Shown: positions 52,674 to 61,465, counted from the stretch's first letter. The stretch: 64,000 nucleotides of DNA from Flavobacterium sp. CFS9 (GCF_041154745.1 NZ_AP031573.1:682001-746000), one strand, 5' to 3'. Notes: generated from the letters alone by a model not told the origin. Numbers and translations: made by a program.

Positions 52674-53240
52674 ATGCAATCGATAAGAGACAATTTTGAA
52701 CGAATGGTAAAACTTTCAGATGCCGAATGGAATATTTTTTCATCTAAGCTCATTCGGGAAGAATTTCCAAAGAAAAATCCAATACTGAAAGCGGGTACCA
52801 TCGAAAATTATCTTTCATTTGTCGAAAAGGGATTGGTAAGATATTACATTCCCGGTGAGGATCACGACCGTACTTTTACGTTTGTATTCGATGGTGAATT
52901 CACCAGTGGTTACGATTCGTTTATCACAAGACTACCGGTCACTTATACGATTGAAACCCTCGCAGAAACTGTTCTTTGGCGCATATCTTACGAAGATCTT
53001 CAGGACATTTATGCCGAAACTAAGATTGGCAATACCATCGGACGCTTTGCCAGTGAAGGATTATTTCTTAAAAAAACCAAAAGAGAGCTTTCATTGCTGA
53101 ACGAATCTGCCGAACAGCGTTATCTGAATCTGTTTACAGAACAGCCTCAACTTATACAACGGATTCCTCAAAAATATCTTGCCTCTTATATTGGTATCAC
53201 TCCGCAAGCTTTGAGCAGAATCAGAAAACGTATTTATTAA
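52674..53240 (+). CDS. Crp/Fnr-family transcriptional regulator
   Basis: 188 residues. Cyclic-nucleotide-binding-like N-terminal half (KAGTIENYLSFVEKGLVRYY; FVFDGEFTSGYDSF) and a short C-terminal region with PQKYLASYIGITPQALSRIRKRI, a Crp-type helix-turn-helix. Divergent from an AEC permease gene and 53 bp upstream of a DoxX-like gene. The ligand and target are unknown. Confidence 0.85.
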   Translation: MQSIRDNFERMVKLSDAEWNIFSSKLIREEFPKKNPILKAGTIENYLSFVEKGLVRYYIPGEDHDRTFTFVFDGEFTSGYDSFITRLPVTYTIETLAETVLWRISYEDLQDIYAETKIGNTIGRFASEGLFLKKTKRELSLLNESAEQRYLNLFTEQPQLIQRIPQKYLASYIGITPQALSRIRKRIY

Positions 53241-53293
53241 CTTGGGTTCATTGTTTTCAATCTCTTTACTGTGCAACTTTGTTAAAAAAAGAT

Positions 53294-53773
53294 ATGGAAA
53301 CTTTAATTGTATTAATAAGTGTTTTTGCGATTACGTTGCTTTTTATAAAACTAATCTCAAAAAAAATTGAAATCTTTCAGTCAGCCAGAATTGCTATGGC
53401 TGTCATGCTTGTATTTACAGCCGTGAGTCATTTTGTATTTACCAAAGGAATGGCGATGATGATCTCTTTTTTGCCCTGGCCTACGATGGTAGTTTATGCA
53501 ACAGGAATTATAGAAATTATGGCAGCAGTGGGCTTATTGATTCCAAAAACAAGAGTGCTTACCGCTAAACTGCTGATTGTATTTTTTATCGTTTTACTTC
53601 CTGCCAATATCTATGCAGCCGTACACAGTATCAATTTACAAACGGCCAATTATAGCGGAAAAGGGATTTCTTACTTATGGTTCAGAGTACCGCTGCAGCT
53701 TTTGTTTATCAGCTGGGTATACTTCTCTTCCATCAAAAAACAATCGGGTAATAAAGGCATTACAGTTTACTAA
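53294..53773 (+). CDS. DoxX-like membrane protein
   Basis: 159 residues from ATG 53294 (TTG 53279 would add five residues). Four hydrophobic helices with MAVMLVFTAVSHFVFTKGMAMM, GIIEIMAAVGLLIPKT and WVYFSSIKKQ, the DoxX-like layout. Short intergenic distance (53 bp) to the Crp-type regulator suggests they are co-transcribed. Role: possibly respiratory or quinone-related; uncertain. Confidence 0.78.
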   Translation: METLIVLISVFAITLLFIKLISKKIEIFQSARIAMAVMLVFTAVSHFVFTKGMAMMISFLPWPTMVVYATGIIEIMAAVGLLIPKTRVLTAKLLIVFFIVLLPANIYAAVHSINLQTANYSGKGISYLWFRVPLQLLFISWVYFSSIKKQSGNKGITVY

Positions 53774-53874
53774 AACCTGTATTTTGTATCACTTTAACCT
53801 GAACTTTTTTGCAGGATAGATTCAAAATAGAATTAATTTTTAGTTAAAACTTTTTTTTATTTCAAAAATCAACA

Positions 53875-53882
53875 TACATTTG
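53875..53882 (+). promoter_or_regulatory. -7 box for the Rrf2 gene
   Basis: TACATTTG; its last two bases overlap the first inverted repeat (53881-53899), the expected geometry for repression. Confidence 0.6.
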
Positions 53883-53899
53883 TAACATATTTTATTACA
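53881..53899 (+). promoter_or_regulatory. Operator, copy 1 (before the Rrf2 gene)
   Basis: TGTAACATATTTTATTACA: inverted half-sites TGTAA / TTACA with 9 bp between them, 2 bp before the start codon and overlapping the -7 box. A 17-of-19 identical copy lies at 54331-54349. Confidence 0.75.
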
Positions 53900-53901
53900 G
53901 T

Positions 53902-54309
53902 ATGATTTCAGGTAAGTTTGCCATAACGATTCACATTTTAACTTTGCTCACTAAATTCCCGAACGATTTTTTGTCGTCGGAATTTATTGCAGGAAGTATC
54001 AATCTGAATCCGGTTTTGGTGCGAAAAGAAATTGCCAATTTAAAAGCACATCATGTTGTTGAAAGTAAAGAAGGTAAAAACGGCGGTACAAGACTGGCGG
54101 TTGATCCCTCGAAAATTACATTGAAAGAAATATTTGAAATGACTTTTGAAACGATCAATCTGGGTTATGCCAAAAATCAGCCTAATCCGGATTGTCCGGT
54201 TGGAAAAAAGATCAATCAAAATTTGAGCTCTTTGTATGCTGAAATGAATCAAAAAGTTAGTTTACAATTAGATGGAGTCTCATTGGAAGATTTTTCTAAT
54301 CAATTCTAA
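53902..54309 (+). CDS. Rrf2-family transcriptional regulator (YwnA-like)
   Basis: 135 residues. Winged HTH (FAITIHILTLLTKFPNDFLSSEFIAGSINLNPVLVRKEIANL; GTRLAVDPSKITLKEIFE) and a C-terminal dimerisation helix. It has one Cys (NPDCPVGK), not the Fe-S CxxC set of IscR, so probably of the YwnA type without iron-sulfur cluster, perhaps thiol-responsive. Neighbour is a YwnB-like oxidoreductase, as in Bacillus ywnA-ywnB; the two share an operator. Confidence 0.87.
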   Translation: MISGKFAITIHILTLLTKFPNDFLSSEFIAGSINLNPVLVRKEIANLKAHHVVESKEGKNGGTRLAVDPSKITLKEIFEMTFETINLGYAKNQPNPDCPVGKKINQNLSSLYAEMNQKVSLQLDGVSLEDFSNQF

Positions 54310-54330
54310 AACTATTTTTTTACACAAAAC

Positions 54331-54349
54331 TGTAACATTTTTTATTACT
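54331..54349 (+). promoter_or_regulatory. Operator, copy 2 (before the oxidoreductase gene)
   Basis: TGTAACATTTTTTATTACT: same half-site TGTAA and spacing as copy 1, last base differs, 17 bp before the oxidoreductase start codon. Likely bound by the same Rrf2 protein. Confidence 0.7.
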
Positions 54350-54366
54350 AAATAAATTAATATATT

Positions 54367-55008
54367 ATGAAAATCGCAATTATTGGAGCAACCGGATTTG
54401 TAGGTACCGCAATCTTAAATGAACTGGCTAACAGAAATCATGACCTTACGGCTATTGCCAGAAACCCAAAGAATACTTCTACTGCAACGTGGAAAAGTGC
54501 AGACATTTTTAATGAAGAAGCTTTGTCTGAAATTTTGAAAGGAAATGACATCGTTATCAATGCTTACAATCCGGGATGGACCAATCCAAATATCTATGAT
54601 GATTTTATTGCCGGATCAAAAGCCATTCAGGAAGCGGTGAAAAAATCGGGAGTAAAACGTTTTATTACTATTGGAGGAGCAGGAAGTTTGTTTGTAGCTC
54701 CGGGACTGCAAGCGGTTGACACACCTGATTTCCCAAAAGAATACCATGCAGGAGCCACAGCAGCAAGAGATTATCTGAATATTTTAAAAGAAGAAAAAGA
54801 ACTCGATTGGGCTTTCTTTAGTCCTGCTTTTGAAATGCACCAAGGAATCACCACCGGAAGAACCGGAAAATACCGTTTAGGTTTAGAAAATCCGGTTTTT
54901 AATGAAGAGCAGAGAAGTATCCTTTCAGTAGAAGATTTAGCAGTAGTTATCGCTGATGAAGCTGAAACTCCAAAACATCATCAGGTGAGGTTTACGGCGG
55001 CATATTAA
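54367..55008 (+). CDS. NAD(P)-binding oxidoreductase (YwnB-like)
   Basis: 213 residues. Rossmann fold MKIAIIGATGFVGTAILNELANR, then TAIARNP, IVINAYNPG and VKRFITIGGAGSLF: the NmrA-like atypical SDR group. Likely an NAD(P)H-dependent reductase of quinones or thiol-active stress compounds. Regulated in cis by the Rrf2 gene 57 bp upstream (shared operator). Followed by a hairpin repeat. Confidence 0.85.
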   Translation: MKIAIIGATGFVGTAILNELANRNHDLTAIARNPKNTSTATWKSADIFNEEALSEILKGNDIVINAYNPGWTNPNIYDDFIAGSKAIQEAVKKSGVKRFITIGGAGSLFVAPGLQAVDTPDFPKEYHAGATAARDYLNILKEEKELDWAFFSPAFEMHQGITTGRTGKYRLGLENPVFNEEQRSILSVEDLAVVIADEAETPKHHQVRFTAAY

Positions 55009-55013
55009 TCTTA

Positions 55014-55090
55014 AGAGGCAAAGGTGCAGAGTGGCAAAGGTTTTATTACTTTGCTTCTTTGTACCTCTGCCCCTTTGTACCTTTGTACCT
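55014..55090. repeat. CAAAGG/CTTTGTACCT-unit hairpin repeat
   Basis: Left arm 55014-55040 (GAGGCAAAGG, TGCAGAGTGGCAAAGG) and right arm 55049-55090 (CTTTGCTTCTTTGTACC, TCTGCCCCTTTGTACC) around an 8-nt loop, starting 5 bp after the oxidoreductase stop. Confidence 0.8.
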
Positions 55091-55158
55091 CCACAAAAGA
55101 AAATCCTTTTTGAAACTGTTTTTGTTTTCTGTACTTTTACACTACCAAAAAGTATACT

Positions 55159-56250
55159 TTGTCAGGTTCAAAAAAACGATCAAGCAGTTTACACGAAAAA
55201 GCCGGAATTTCTCCTCCAGAAATCACCAATGTTTCTGCTATTCAGCAAATTAAAAAAAACAGAAGACAACAACCTTCTTCAACGGAGTTAATTGATGGCA
55301 TACTATCCGGAAACATTACGGCTCTGAGTCGTGCTATCACACTGGTTGAAAGTACCAATCCGGAACATACCGCAAAAGCAAACGAGGTTATACAAGGTTG
55401 TCTGCCACATGCCAATCAATCGATCCGAATTGGAATCACGGGAGTTCCCGGTGTTGGAAAAAGTACTTTTATTGAAAGTTTTGGCAGTTACCTGACTCAA
55501 TTGGGTAAAAAAGTTGCAGTTCTGGCAGTTGATCCCAGCAGTTCTATTTCACATGGTAGTATTTTAGGTGATAAAACCCGCATGGAAGAATTGGTAAAAG
55601 ACGAAAATGCTTTTATCAGACCTAGCGCATCGGGAGATACTTTGGGTGGTGTAGCACGTAAAACACGAGAATCAATTATTTTATGCGAAGCCGCAGGTTT
55701 TGACACGATTGTTATAGAAACAGTTGGCGTAGGACAAAGTGAAACCGCTGTTCACAGTATGGTTGACTTTTTCTTACTACTGAAAATTTCAGGTGCGGGC
55801 GACGAGCTTCAGGGTATCAAACGCGGAATCATGGAAATGGCAGATGCTATAGTAATCAACAAAGCGGACGGCGATAACATCAAAAAAGCCAATCAGGCCA
55901 AACTGGAATTCAACAGAGCTCTGCATTTATTCCCTCCCAAAAAATCAAACTGGCAGCCAAAAGTTACTACCTGCAGTGCTATTACCAAAGAAGGCATCTC
56001 AGAAATCTGGAATACTATTTCAGATTATACGGAAACAACCTCTACAACTGGTTTCTTTCAGGAAAGACGAAAAGAACAAAACCAATTCTGGATGATGGAA
56101 ACCATTGATGAACATTTGAAATCAAACTTTTACAATCATCCTGAGATTATTCAGCAATTGGTACAAATCAAAAAAGCGGTGCAAAACAATGAAATATCAC
56201 CTTTTGCAGCCGCTCAGTTCTTATTAAATGAATATAAAAATTGCCTTTAA
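55159..56250 (+). CDS. meaB: MeaB-like methylmalonyl-CoA mutase-associated GTPase
   Basis: 363 residues. G-domain of the ArgK/MeaB group: P-loop GVPGVGKS (95-102), VLAVDPSSSISHGSILGDKTRM, VETVGVGQSE and NKADGDN. MeaB protects methylmalonyl-CoA mutase and gates transfer of adenosylcobalamin to it; the PduO-type adenosyltransferase at 31903 makes that cofactor. The only in-frame start codons near the N-terminus are TTG (55159), so initiation is uncertain. Confidence 0.9.
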   Translation: MSGSKKRSSSLHEKAGISPPEITNVSAIQQIKKNRRQQPSSTELIDGILSGNITALSRAITLVESTNPEHTAKANEVIQGCLPHANQSIRIGITGVPGVGKSTFIESFGSYLTQLGKKVAVLAVDPSSSISHGSILGDKTRMEELVKDENAFIRPSASGDTLGGVARKTRESIILCEAAGFDTIVIETVGVGQSETAVHSMVDFFLLLKISGAGDELQGIKRGIMEMADAIVINKADGDNIKKANQAKLEFNRALHLFPPKKSNWQPKVTTCSAITKEGISEIWNTISDYTETTSTTGFFQERRKEQNQFWMMETIDEHLKSNFYNHPEIIQQLVQIKKAVQNNEISPFAAAQFLLNEYKNCL

Positions 56251-56266
56251 CTTTTTAAAGCTATCT

Positions 56267-56812
56267 TTATTTTACATTAATTGAAATTGTATAAGTTTCT
56301 TCACTTTCTTGAATAGGGTATTTACCGGGAACTAAAATGCCTGAATTGAATTTTAAATCTTTAACTAATTCCGGAGCTATAATTTGACCTTCAGGTATTA
56401 CATAAACTTCTCCATTTTGTAATAATACTTTTTTATGTTCCGGGGTTAAAGCACTTTTTTGAATTTCCATAACAAAATTTCCTTTTTCATTTCTAACACG
56501 TACTGGTGTTCCCTTAGCATCTGGCTTAAAAAGGTTAAGGTAGTGCCAATCAAAGGTATAAATATCAGGACAGAACCCGTTTGGCTGACTGCAGTCAACA
56601 TTATGTGATCCCCAATTTCGTACAATAAATGAATCGTGGTAGTAGATTCTTTGAGTATTGGGTTGATTTTGCTGCTCAGTGTTGGATAACTGAACATTTT
56701 GATCTTCAATAGATTCTTTGCTGCAACTCATAAAAAAAGCGGCAGACACAAAAACTAACATTACTTTTAACACTTCAGATTTTTTTAATTTTTTTTGTGG
56801 TAATTTTTTCAT
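56267..56812 (-). CDS. Lipoprotein of unknown function
   Basis: 181 residues. Basic start MKKLPQKKLKKSEVLK, lipobox AAFFMSC (Cys30), then a Gln/Asn-rich linker and a mature domain with Cys residues (VDCSQPNGFCPD) and a beta-strand pattern (VRVRNEKGNFVMEIQKSAL). No family recognised. Convergent with meaB (16 bp between stops). Confidence 0.65.
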   Translation of the reverse strand: MKKLPQKKLKKSEVLKVMLVFVSAAFFMSCSKESIEDQNVQLSNTEQQNQPNTQRIYYHDSFIVRNWGSHNVDCSQPNGFCPDIYTFDWHYLNLFKPDAKGTPVRVRNEKGNFVMEIQKSALTPEHKKVLLQNGEVYVIPEGQIIAPELVKDLKFNSGILVPGKYPIQESEETYTISINVK

Positions 56813-57004
56813 AATAAATAAATTTAATTGTCCCTACTCTATCACAGGCTTTTCAGGTTACGCCTTTTGGTTTAGTACAGATCAATTAAATTTATTTTTT
56901 GTTACCCCATAGTTTGGCTTTTTTTTCAAAAAAAAATCAGAATTATCACATTTCTTTTATTCACTACCTGTCTAAACCGTCAGCAAATACATCATTTTTT
57001 AAAC

Positions 57005-57048
57005 AAAAAAGCTGCTGGATATGAAATTACATACCCAGCAGCTTTTTT
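57005..57048 (-). terminator. Terminator of the LTA-synthase-like gene
   Basis: AAAAAAGCTGCTGG (57005-57018) / CCAGCAGCTTTTTT (57035-57048); U run on the minus transcript. Confidence 0.85.
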
Positions 57049-57064
57049 TTAAATGAACTAAAAA

Positions 57065-59005
57065 TTATTTTTTTGTATTCCTAAGTTTATATTTATTTTC
57101 TTTATATAAATTTCCTGCTGTAATCACATGTGCCAAAGCATCTTTTGCCAGTTCTTCGTTTAATTTAACAGGAACTAAAGTGGTGTCGTTTTTGATTTCA
57201 AACTGTAACGGTTTCAAATTAGGCTGCATAATTACGACCTGATTTTCGACTCTAAAAGCATTGATATCATTAAACTGCATAATCGATCTTCCTTGCGTTT
57301 TTGGATCTAATTGGTTTAGATTTCTTCCTACCATCGGAGTTTCAAACGGTAATCCCAAATAGCTCAACAAAGTTGGCGGAATATCAATCTGGCTTGCCAA
57401 TTTACTGTAAACAGTTCCTTTTTTAACTCCTGGTCCCATAATTAATGCCGGAATATGAAACTTATTAATTGGTACTAAATTTTTACCGTAGGTTCTGGTA
57501 TTGTGATCCGCGATTACGATAAAAATGGTGTTCTTGAAATAAGGCTCTTTTTTAGCCATTTCGAAAAATTTACCAATCGAGAAATCGGCATATTTCATAG
57601 CATTGTTTACCGTAGCCGGTTTGGCATCGTAAGGTTTGATACGTCCCGCAGGATACTCGAAAGGCTCATGATTGGAAGTCGAAAACATCAAAGAAAAGAA
57701 TGGCTTATCCCCTTTTGCTTTGAAATAATTATTGGCTTTGGTTACCAAATCTTCATCTGAATATCCCCAGGTTCCTTTAAAAGCATATTTGTTTCCGTCT
57801 GATTCAAAATCTTCCTGATCTACGATGTCCTGAAATCCATTTCCATTAAAAAAGGAAGCCATATTGTCGAAATTCGCCATTCCGCCGTAAATAAAACTGG
57901 TTTCATATCCTTTTTGTTTTAAAGCATCAGCCAGTGTAAAAAATCCTTGCTGGGAGTTTCCTAATTTCACAACACTTTCTGAAGGTGAAGGTAAAAATCC
58001 GGTTACTACAGCTTCAATTCCACGTACGCTTCGGGTTCCTGTGCAATACAAGTTGGTAAACAATAAACCTTCTTTTGATAACTTATCAAATTCAGGCGTT
58101 AAAGGCTTTCCTCCTAAAATTCCAACATACTCTGCTCCTAAACTCTCCTGCAGAAAAATAACTAAATTATAAGGTTTCTTCAAAAGTGTGTCCGGCTGCT
58201 GTACATGCAGAAACGGAATTTCGGCATCTGTAAAATCACGAGGTCCTGCGATCATGTATTTTTTAACACGGGCGATAGCCTCGGCTTCTTCCATTTTACC
58301 GTACATCTTGGTGTTTCCTTCATTTTTAATAGAATATGCCGCAAAAGCAACAGTATAAAAAGAATTCAATCCCAAAGTATTGGTCAACTGATCTGTTGAG
58401 AAAACAGCATTACTGGCATTGATCGGACGTTTTGAGGTAAGACTTGAACGTGCTCCAAAAAACAATAAAAAAGCCAATAATGGAAAAACCATTAGTTTAA
58501 ATTTATAGTCAGCACTGCTCGTGTAGAAGTATTTTTTTCCTTTTTTGAAAGCAAAATACAAGACTACTCCTAAGATCAAAAAAGTCACGATGATTGAAGT
58601 CAGATAGCTTTTAAGCAGCATTCCGACTACCTCTTTTGGATAAATCAGATAGTCTAAGAAAATTTTATTGGGGCGGGTGTCGTATTGTTTTACGAAATCG
58701 GGCGTTGCCAACTCTACAAACAGAATCAGAAACAGCAATAAAAAACTATAAATTACAAGGAATTTATTGGTAAACTTCAATGCTTTATCAGGCAAAAAAG
58801 TAATTAAAACTGCCGGCAGGAAAGACATATAACAAAGTAAAATCAAATCCATTCGAAGTCCGATTGGAAAAATGTACCAGAAATTTGGTGTTTCCGTTAC
58901 TCTGTCTTTAAAAATAAAAAACAAAAACAATCGGCTTAAAGTGGTAATCAACAATCCGACTGCAATGAAGTTGATGATAGGTTTTAAAAAACTTAATTTT
59001 TTCAT
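57065..59005 (-). CDS. Phosphoglycerol transferase / LTA-synthase-like sulfatase-fold enzyme
   Basis: 646 residues. Five N-terminal membrane helices (about 10-185), then an extracytoplasmic sulfatase/alkaline-phosphatase-fold domain with FLQESLGAEYVGI (metal ligand Glu287), CTGTRSVRGIEAVVTGF (nucleophile Thr region, 322-324), GGMANFDNMASFFNGNGF, SNHEPF and DHNTRTYG. In Gram-negatives this family transfers phosphoglycerol or phosphoethanolamine-like groups to glycans or lipids in the periplasm. Substrate undetermined. Confidence 0.87.
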   Translation of the reverse strand: MKKLSFLKPIINFIAVGLLITTLSRLFLFFIFKDRVTETPNFWYIFPIGLRMDLILLCYMSFLPAVLITFLPDKALKFTNKFLVIYSFLLLFLILFVELATPDFVKQYDTRPNKIFLDYLIYPKEVVGMLLKSYLTSIIVTFLILGVVLYFAFKKGKKYFYTSSADYKFKLMVFPLLAFLLFFGARSSLTSKRPINASNAVFSTDQLTNTLGLNSFYTVAFAAYSIKNEGNTKMYGKMEEAEAIARVKKYMIAGPRDFTDAEIPFLHVQQPDTLLKKPYNLVIFLQESLGAEYVGILGGKPLTPEFDKLSKEGLLFTNLYCTGTRSVRGIEAVVTGFLPSPSESVVKLGNSQQGFFTLADALKQKGYETSFIYGGMANFDNMASFFNGNGFQDIVDQEDFESDGNKYAFKGTWGYSDEDLVTKANNYFKAKGDKPFFSLMFSTSNHEPFEYPAGRIKPYDAKPATVNNAMKYADFSIGKFFEMAKKEPYFKNTIFIVIADHNTRTYGKNLVPINKFHIPALIMGPGVKKGTVYSKLASQIDIPPTLLSYLGLPFETPMVGRNLNQLDPKTQGRSIMQFNDINAFRVENQVVIMQPNLKPLQFEIKNDTTLVPVKLNEELAKDALAHVITAGNLYKENKYKLRNTKK

Positions 59006-59065
59006 TAGAAAGATTTAAATGTTTTTAGATTGGGGCATATCCTTAAGACATACCTCTCGATGGCT

Positions 59066-59293
59066 TTACTCTTCGTAACGGTTTATTTCACGATCGTAAA
59101 ACTCGTTTGCCAAAACAATCAAACCTTCCATTTCAGCATTTAATTCTGCTTCATCAAGATCTTCCGCTTCTTCCATGAATTCTACCTCATCATCTTTTAA
59201 ATTGATAATGAATCTTGGGTAATCCAGGTGAATGATGAAAATATCATCTGGAAAATCAGTATTGTCTCCGAGTAAAAATTTAGGTAATTCCAT
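59066..59293 (-). CDS. Small acidic conserved protein (75 aa)
   Basis: 75 residues from ATG 59293: MELPKFLLGDNTDFPDDIFI, then HLDYPRFIINLKDDEVEFMEE and an acidic helix (DLDEAELNAEMEG). A longer frame begins upstream at 59365 but would only add a non-homologous N-terminus. No family name recalled; small, acidic and alpha/beta. Sits between the MATE gene and the LTA-synthase-like gene on the same strand. Confidence 0.7.
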   Translation of the reverse strand: MELPKFLLGDNTDFPDDIFIIHLDYPRFIINLKDDEVEFMEEAEDLDEAELNAEMEGLIVLANEFYDREINRYEE

Positions 59294-59386
59294 TTGTATT
59301 GATTTATTATTTTTATGTATTGGCTCACAGATTGCAGCGGTTTCAGAAATCCTTTTTAGCTGCAACTGATTCTTTTGCTGTCAAAT

Positions 59387-60772
59387 TTAAGTATTTGAAA
59401 CTGAATTTTTGATTAATTTTTTAGTCAGGTAATGAAATCTCAGATAAAGAAATATTGCAGCAGTCGTTAATCCTGCCAAAAGTCCAATCCAAACTCCCTG
59501 TGCTTTTAGTTCCGTATATTCTGCCAGATAATAGGAAATCGGGAAACCCACAATCCAATAGGCTACAAATGTAATGTACATCGGTATTTTCACATCCTGC
59601 AATCCACGTAATGCTCCCAGAACAACTACCTGAATTCCGTCAGAAATTTGAAAAACGGCTGCTATTAAAAGTAATTTTGACGCGATACCGATTACCTCGT
59701 TGTTGTCCAGAAGCTGCCCTCCGTTTTCCATATTCAAAAACATATGAGGCAGGAAATCATGAAACGCTACAAACAGAATCGCAAAGAATGTTTCGATTAT
59801 AATTGCCAATAAAAAAATCGAACGCGCTACCACAACTAAGTTTTTATAGTCCATCAAACCTCTTTGATTGCTTACTCTAATCATCGATGTTACACTTAAT
59901 CCCATAGCAAACATAAAGGTCATAGACGCCAGACTTAAAGCAATTTGATTGGCGGCCTGACTGGTTTTTCCAATGTTTCCGCAAAGCCAGATCGACGCAG
60001 TAAACAAAACCACTTCAAAAAGCATCTGCATTGCCGAAGGAAATCCGATACTGATTATTTTTTTCAGAGTCTCTTTTTTGATTTGATTGAAACTGAAGTT
60101 TTTAAAGAACCGTTTCAAATCGTTTCTTCTCGAAAGCATGATGTGCATGAACATTACTAAAAATATTCTTGAAATCACAGTCCCTAATGCTGCTCCGATA
60201 ATTCCCATTTTTGGAAAAATCCAAATTCCGTAGATCAGCATATAGTTGATTCCAACGTGCAGTACATTGGCCATAACCATGGCATACATTGAATATTGAG
60301 TCAGCGAAAGTCCATCCGCAAATTGTTTGTACCCCTGATACACAATTAACGGGATCAAAGAAAAAGCTACCCAATCCAGATAGGGTTTCGCAAGAGCAAT
60401 TACATCAGCAGGCTGTTCCAGTAATTCCATTAACGGTTTGGCTAAAACAATAACTCCAAAAAGTATTAGTCCTAACAAAATGCATAAAAACAGTCCATGG
60501 TGAAAGGCAGAACGAATTTTACCATCATTTTTTTCGGCATCACCTTCTGCTACAATTGGTGTAATAGCGGTAGAGAAACCAATTCCTAACGACATGGCGA
60601 TAAAAATCAAACTGTTTCCCAGAGAGACTGCTGCCAATTCTGTACTTCCTAACTTCCCTACCATTATATTGTCGACAATTCCAATCAGGGTATGTCCAAC
60701 CATTCCTAATATAATAGGGTATGCTAATCTTAAATTATATGAAAACTCTTTGGTATACTGCTTAAAATTCAC
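59387..60772 (-). CDS. MATE-family multidrug/Na+ antiporter
   Basis: 461 residues with about 12 hydrophobic helices in two halves. LAYPIILGMVGHTLIGIVDNIMVGKLG, ELAAVSLGNSLIF and NQIALSLASMTFMFAMGLSVTSMIRVS are MATE signatures; closest type is NorM/DinF, exporting cationic drugs against Na+ or H+. Start codon GTG/ATG near 60772. A -7 box is 21 bp upstream. Confidence 0.92.
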   Translation of the reverse strand: MNFKQYTKEFSYNLRLAYPIILGMVGHTLIGIVDNIMVGKLGSTELAAVSLGNSLIFIAMSLGIGFSTAITPIVAEGDAEKNDGKIRSAFHHGLFLCILLGLILFGVIVLAKPLMELLEQPADVIALAKPYLDWVAFSLIPLIVYQGYKQFADGLSLTQYSMYAMVMANVLHVGINYMLIYGIWIFPKMGIIGAALGTVISRIFLVMFMHIMLSRRNDLKRFFKNFSFNQIKKETLKKIISIGFPSAMQMLFEVVLFTASIWLCGNIGKTSQAANQIALSLASMTFMFAMGLSVTSMIRVSNQRGLMDYKNLVVVARSIFLLAIIIETFFAILFVAFHDFLPHMFLNMENGGQLLDNNEVIGIASKLLLIAAVFQISDGIQVVVLGALRGLQDVKIPMYITFVAYWIVGFPISYYLAEYTELKAQGVWIGLLAGLTTAAIFLYLRFHYLTKKLIKNSVSNT

Positions 60773-60792
60773 TTCTATTCTTTTTTAGTCGG

Positions 60793-60800
60793 CAAAGATA
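60793..60800 (-). promoter_or_regulatory. -7 box for the MATE gene
   Basis: Reads TATCTTTG on the minus strand followed by C, a full match to TAnnTTTG, 20 bp before the start codon. Confidence 0.6.
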
Positions 60801-60952
60801 ATCAGAAGCTTTGGATTCTTTGTTACGATTAAAAACATAAGCTAATATTAAGTGCTTTTTAAGAGACCCTGATATTATATAACAAATCCTAAAAATTATA
60901 TAACAGAATGTTAAGATCCTGAAACTACTTTTACAATATTAGAAATTCAAAA

Positions 60953-61465
60953 ATGATTGTCATGAGAAATTTAAAAATGTTATGCCTCGCTGCTTTCGCT
61001 TTCTTATACGCCAATACAACTTTCGCTCAGGACAGTACCATTAAGAATTATAATCAGGGTTTTAGATTAGGCTTTGGTTTAAATGGTGGTATCCCGACGG
61101 ATAATGACTATAAATGGTCACTTGGAGGAGATGTTCGTCTGCAGTACGATTTATCTAAAAAAACATCGCTAACCTTAACAACAGGTTTTACAAATCTGTT
61201 TATGAAAAATGACGCAAAAGATCTTGGATTCATTCCGGCGAAAGCAGGTTTTAAAGCTTTTATCTGGGAAGATCAGTTTTATGTTTTGGGAGAAGTAGGT
61301 GCCGGTTTTGCTGTCACAAACGGATATGACGACACTACTTTTTTATGGGCACCGGGAATTGGTTATGCCAACAAATACATTGATATCAGTGTCCGTTATG
61401 AAGATTATAATAAATTCAAAACCAATCAGGTTGCTTTACGTCTAGCCTATGGTTTTGATTTATAA
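60953..61465 (+). CDS. Outer-membrane beta-barrel protein (OmpW/OprF-like size)
   Basis: 170 residues; starts at ATG 60953 or 60962 (MRNLKMLCLAAFAFLYANTTFA gives the cleaner signal peptide). Mature part is a string of amphipathic beta strands (RLGFGLNGGIPTDN, DVRLQYDLSKKTSLTLTTGF, YANKYIDISVRYED, ALRLAYGFDL), the form of a small eight-strand barrel. No specific function. Terminator follows. Confidence 0.72.
   Translation: MIVMRNLKMLCLAAFAFLYANTTFAQDSTIKNYNQGFRLGFGLNGGIPTDNDYKWSLGGDVRLQYDLSKKTSLTLTTGFTNLFMKNDAKDLGFIPAKAGFKAFIWEDQFYVLGEVGAGFAVTNGYDDTTFLWAPGIGYANKYIDISVRYEDYNKFKTNQVALRLAYGFDL

Noticed and set aside
55031..55291. 86-codon frame upstream of meaB
   Set aside because: Starts in the hairpin repeat and overlaps the meaB N-terminus in another frame; low-complexity product.
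56813..57004. Possible small gene between the lipoprotein and the terminator at 57005
   Set aside because: The region is AT-rich with no start-to-stop frame of convincing composition.
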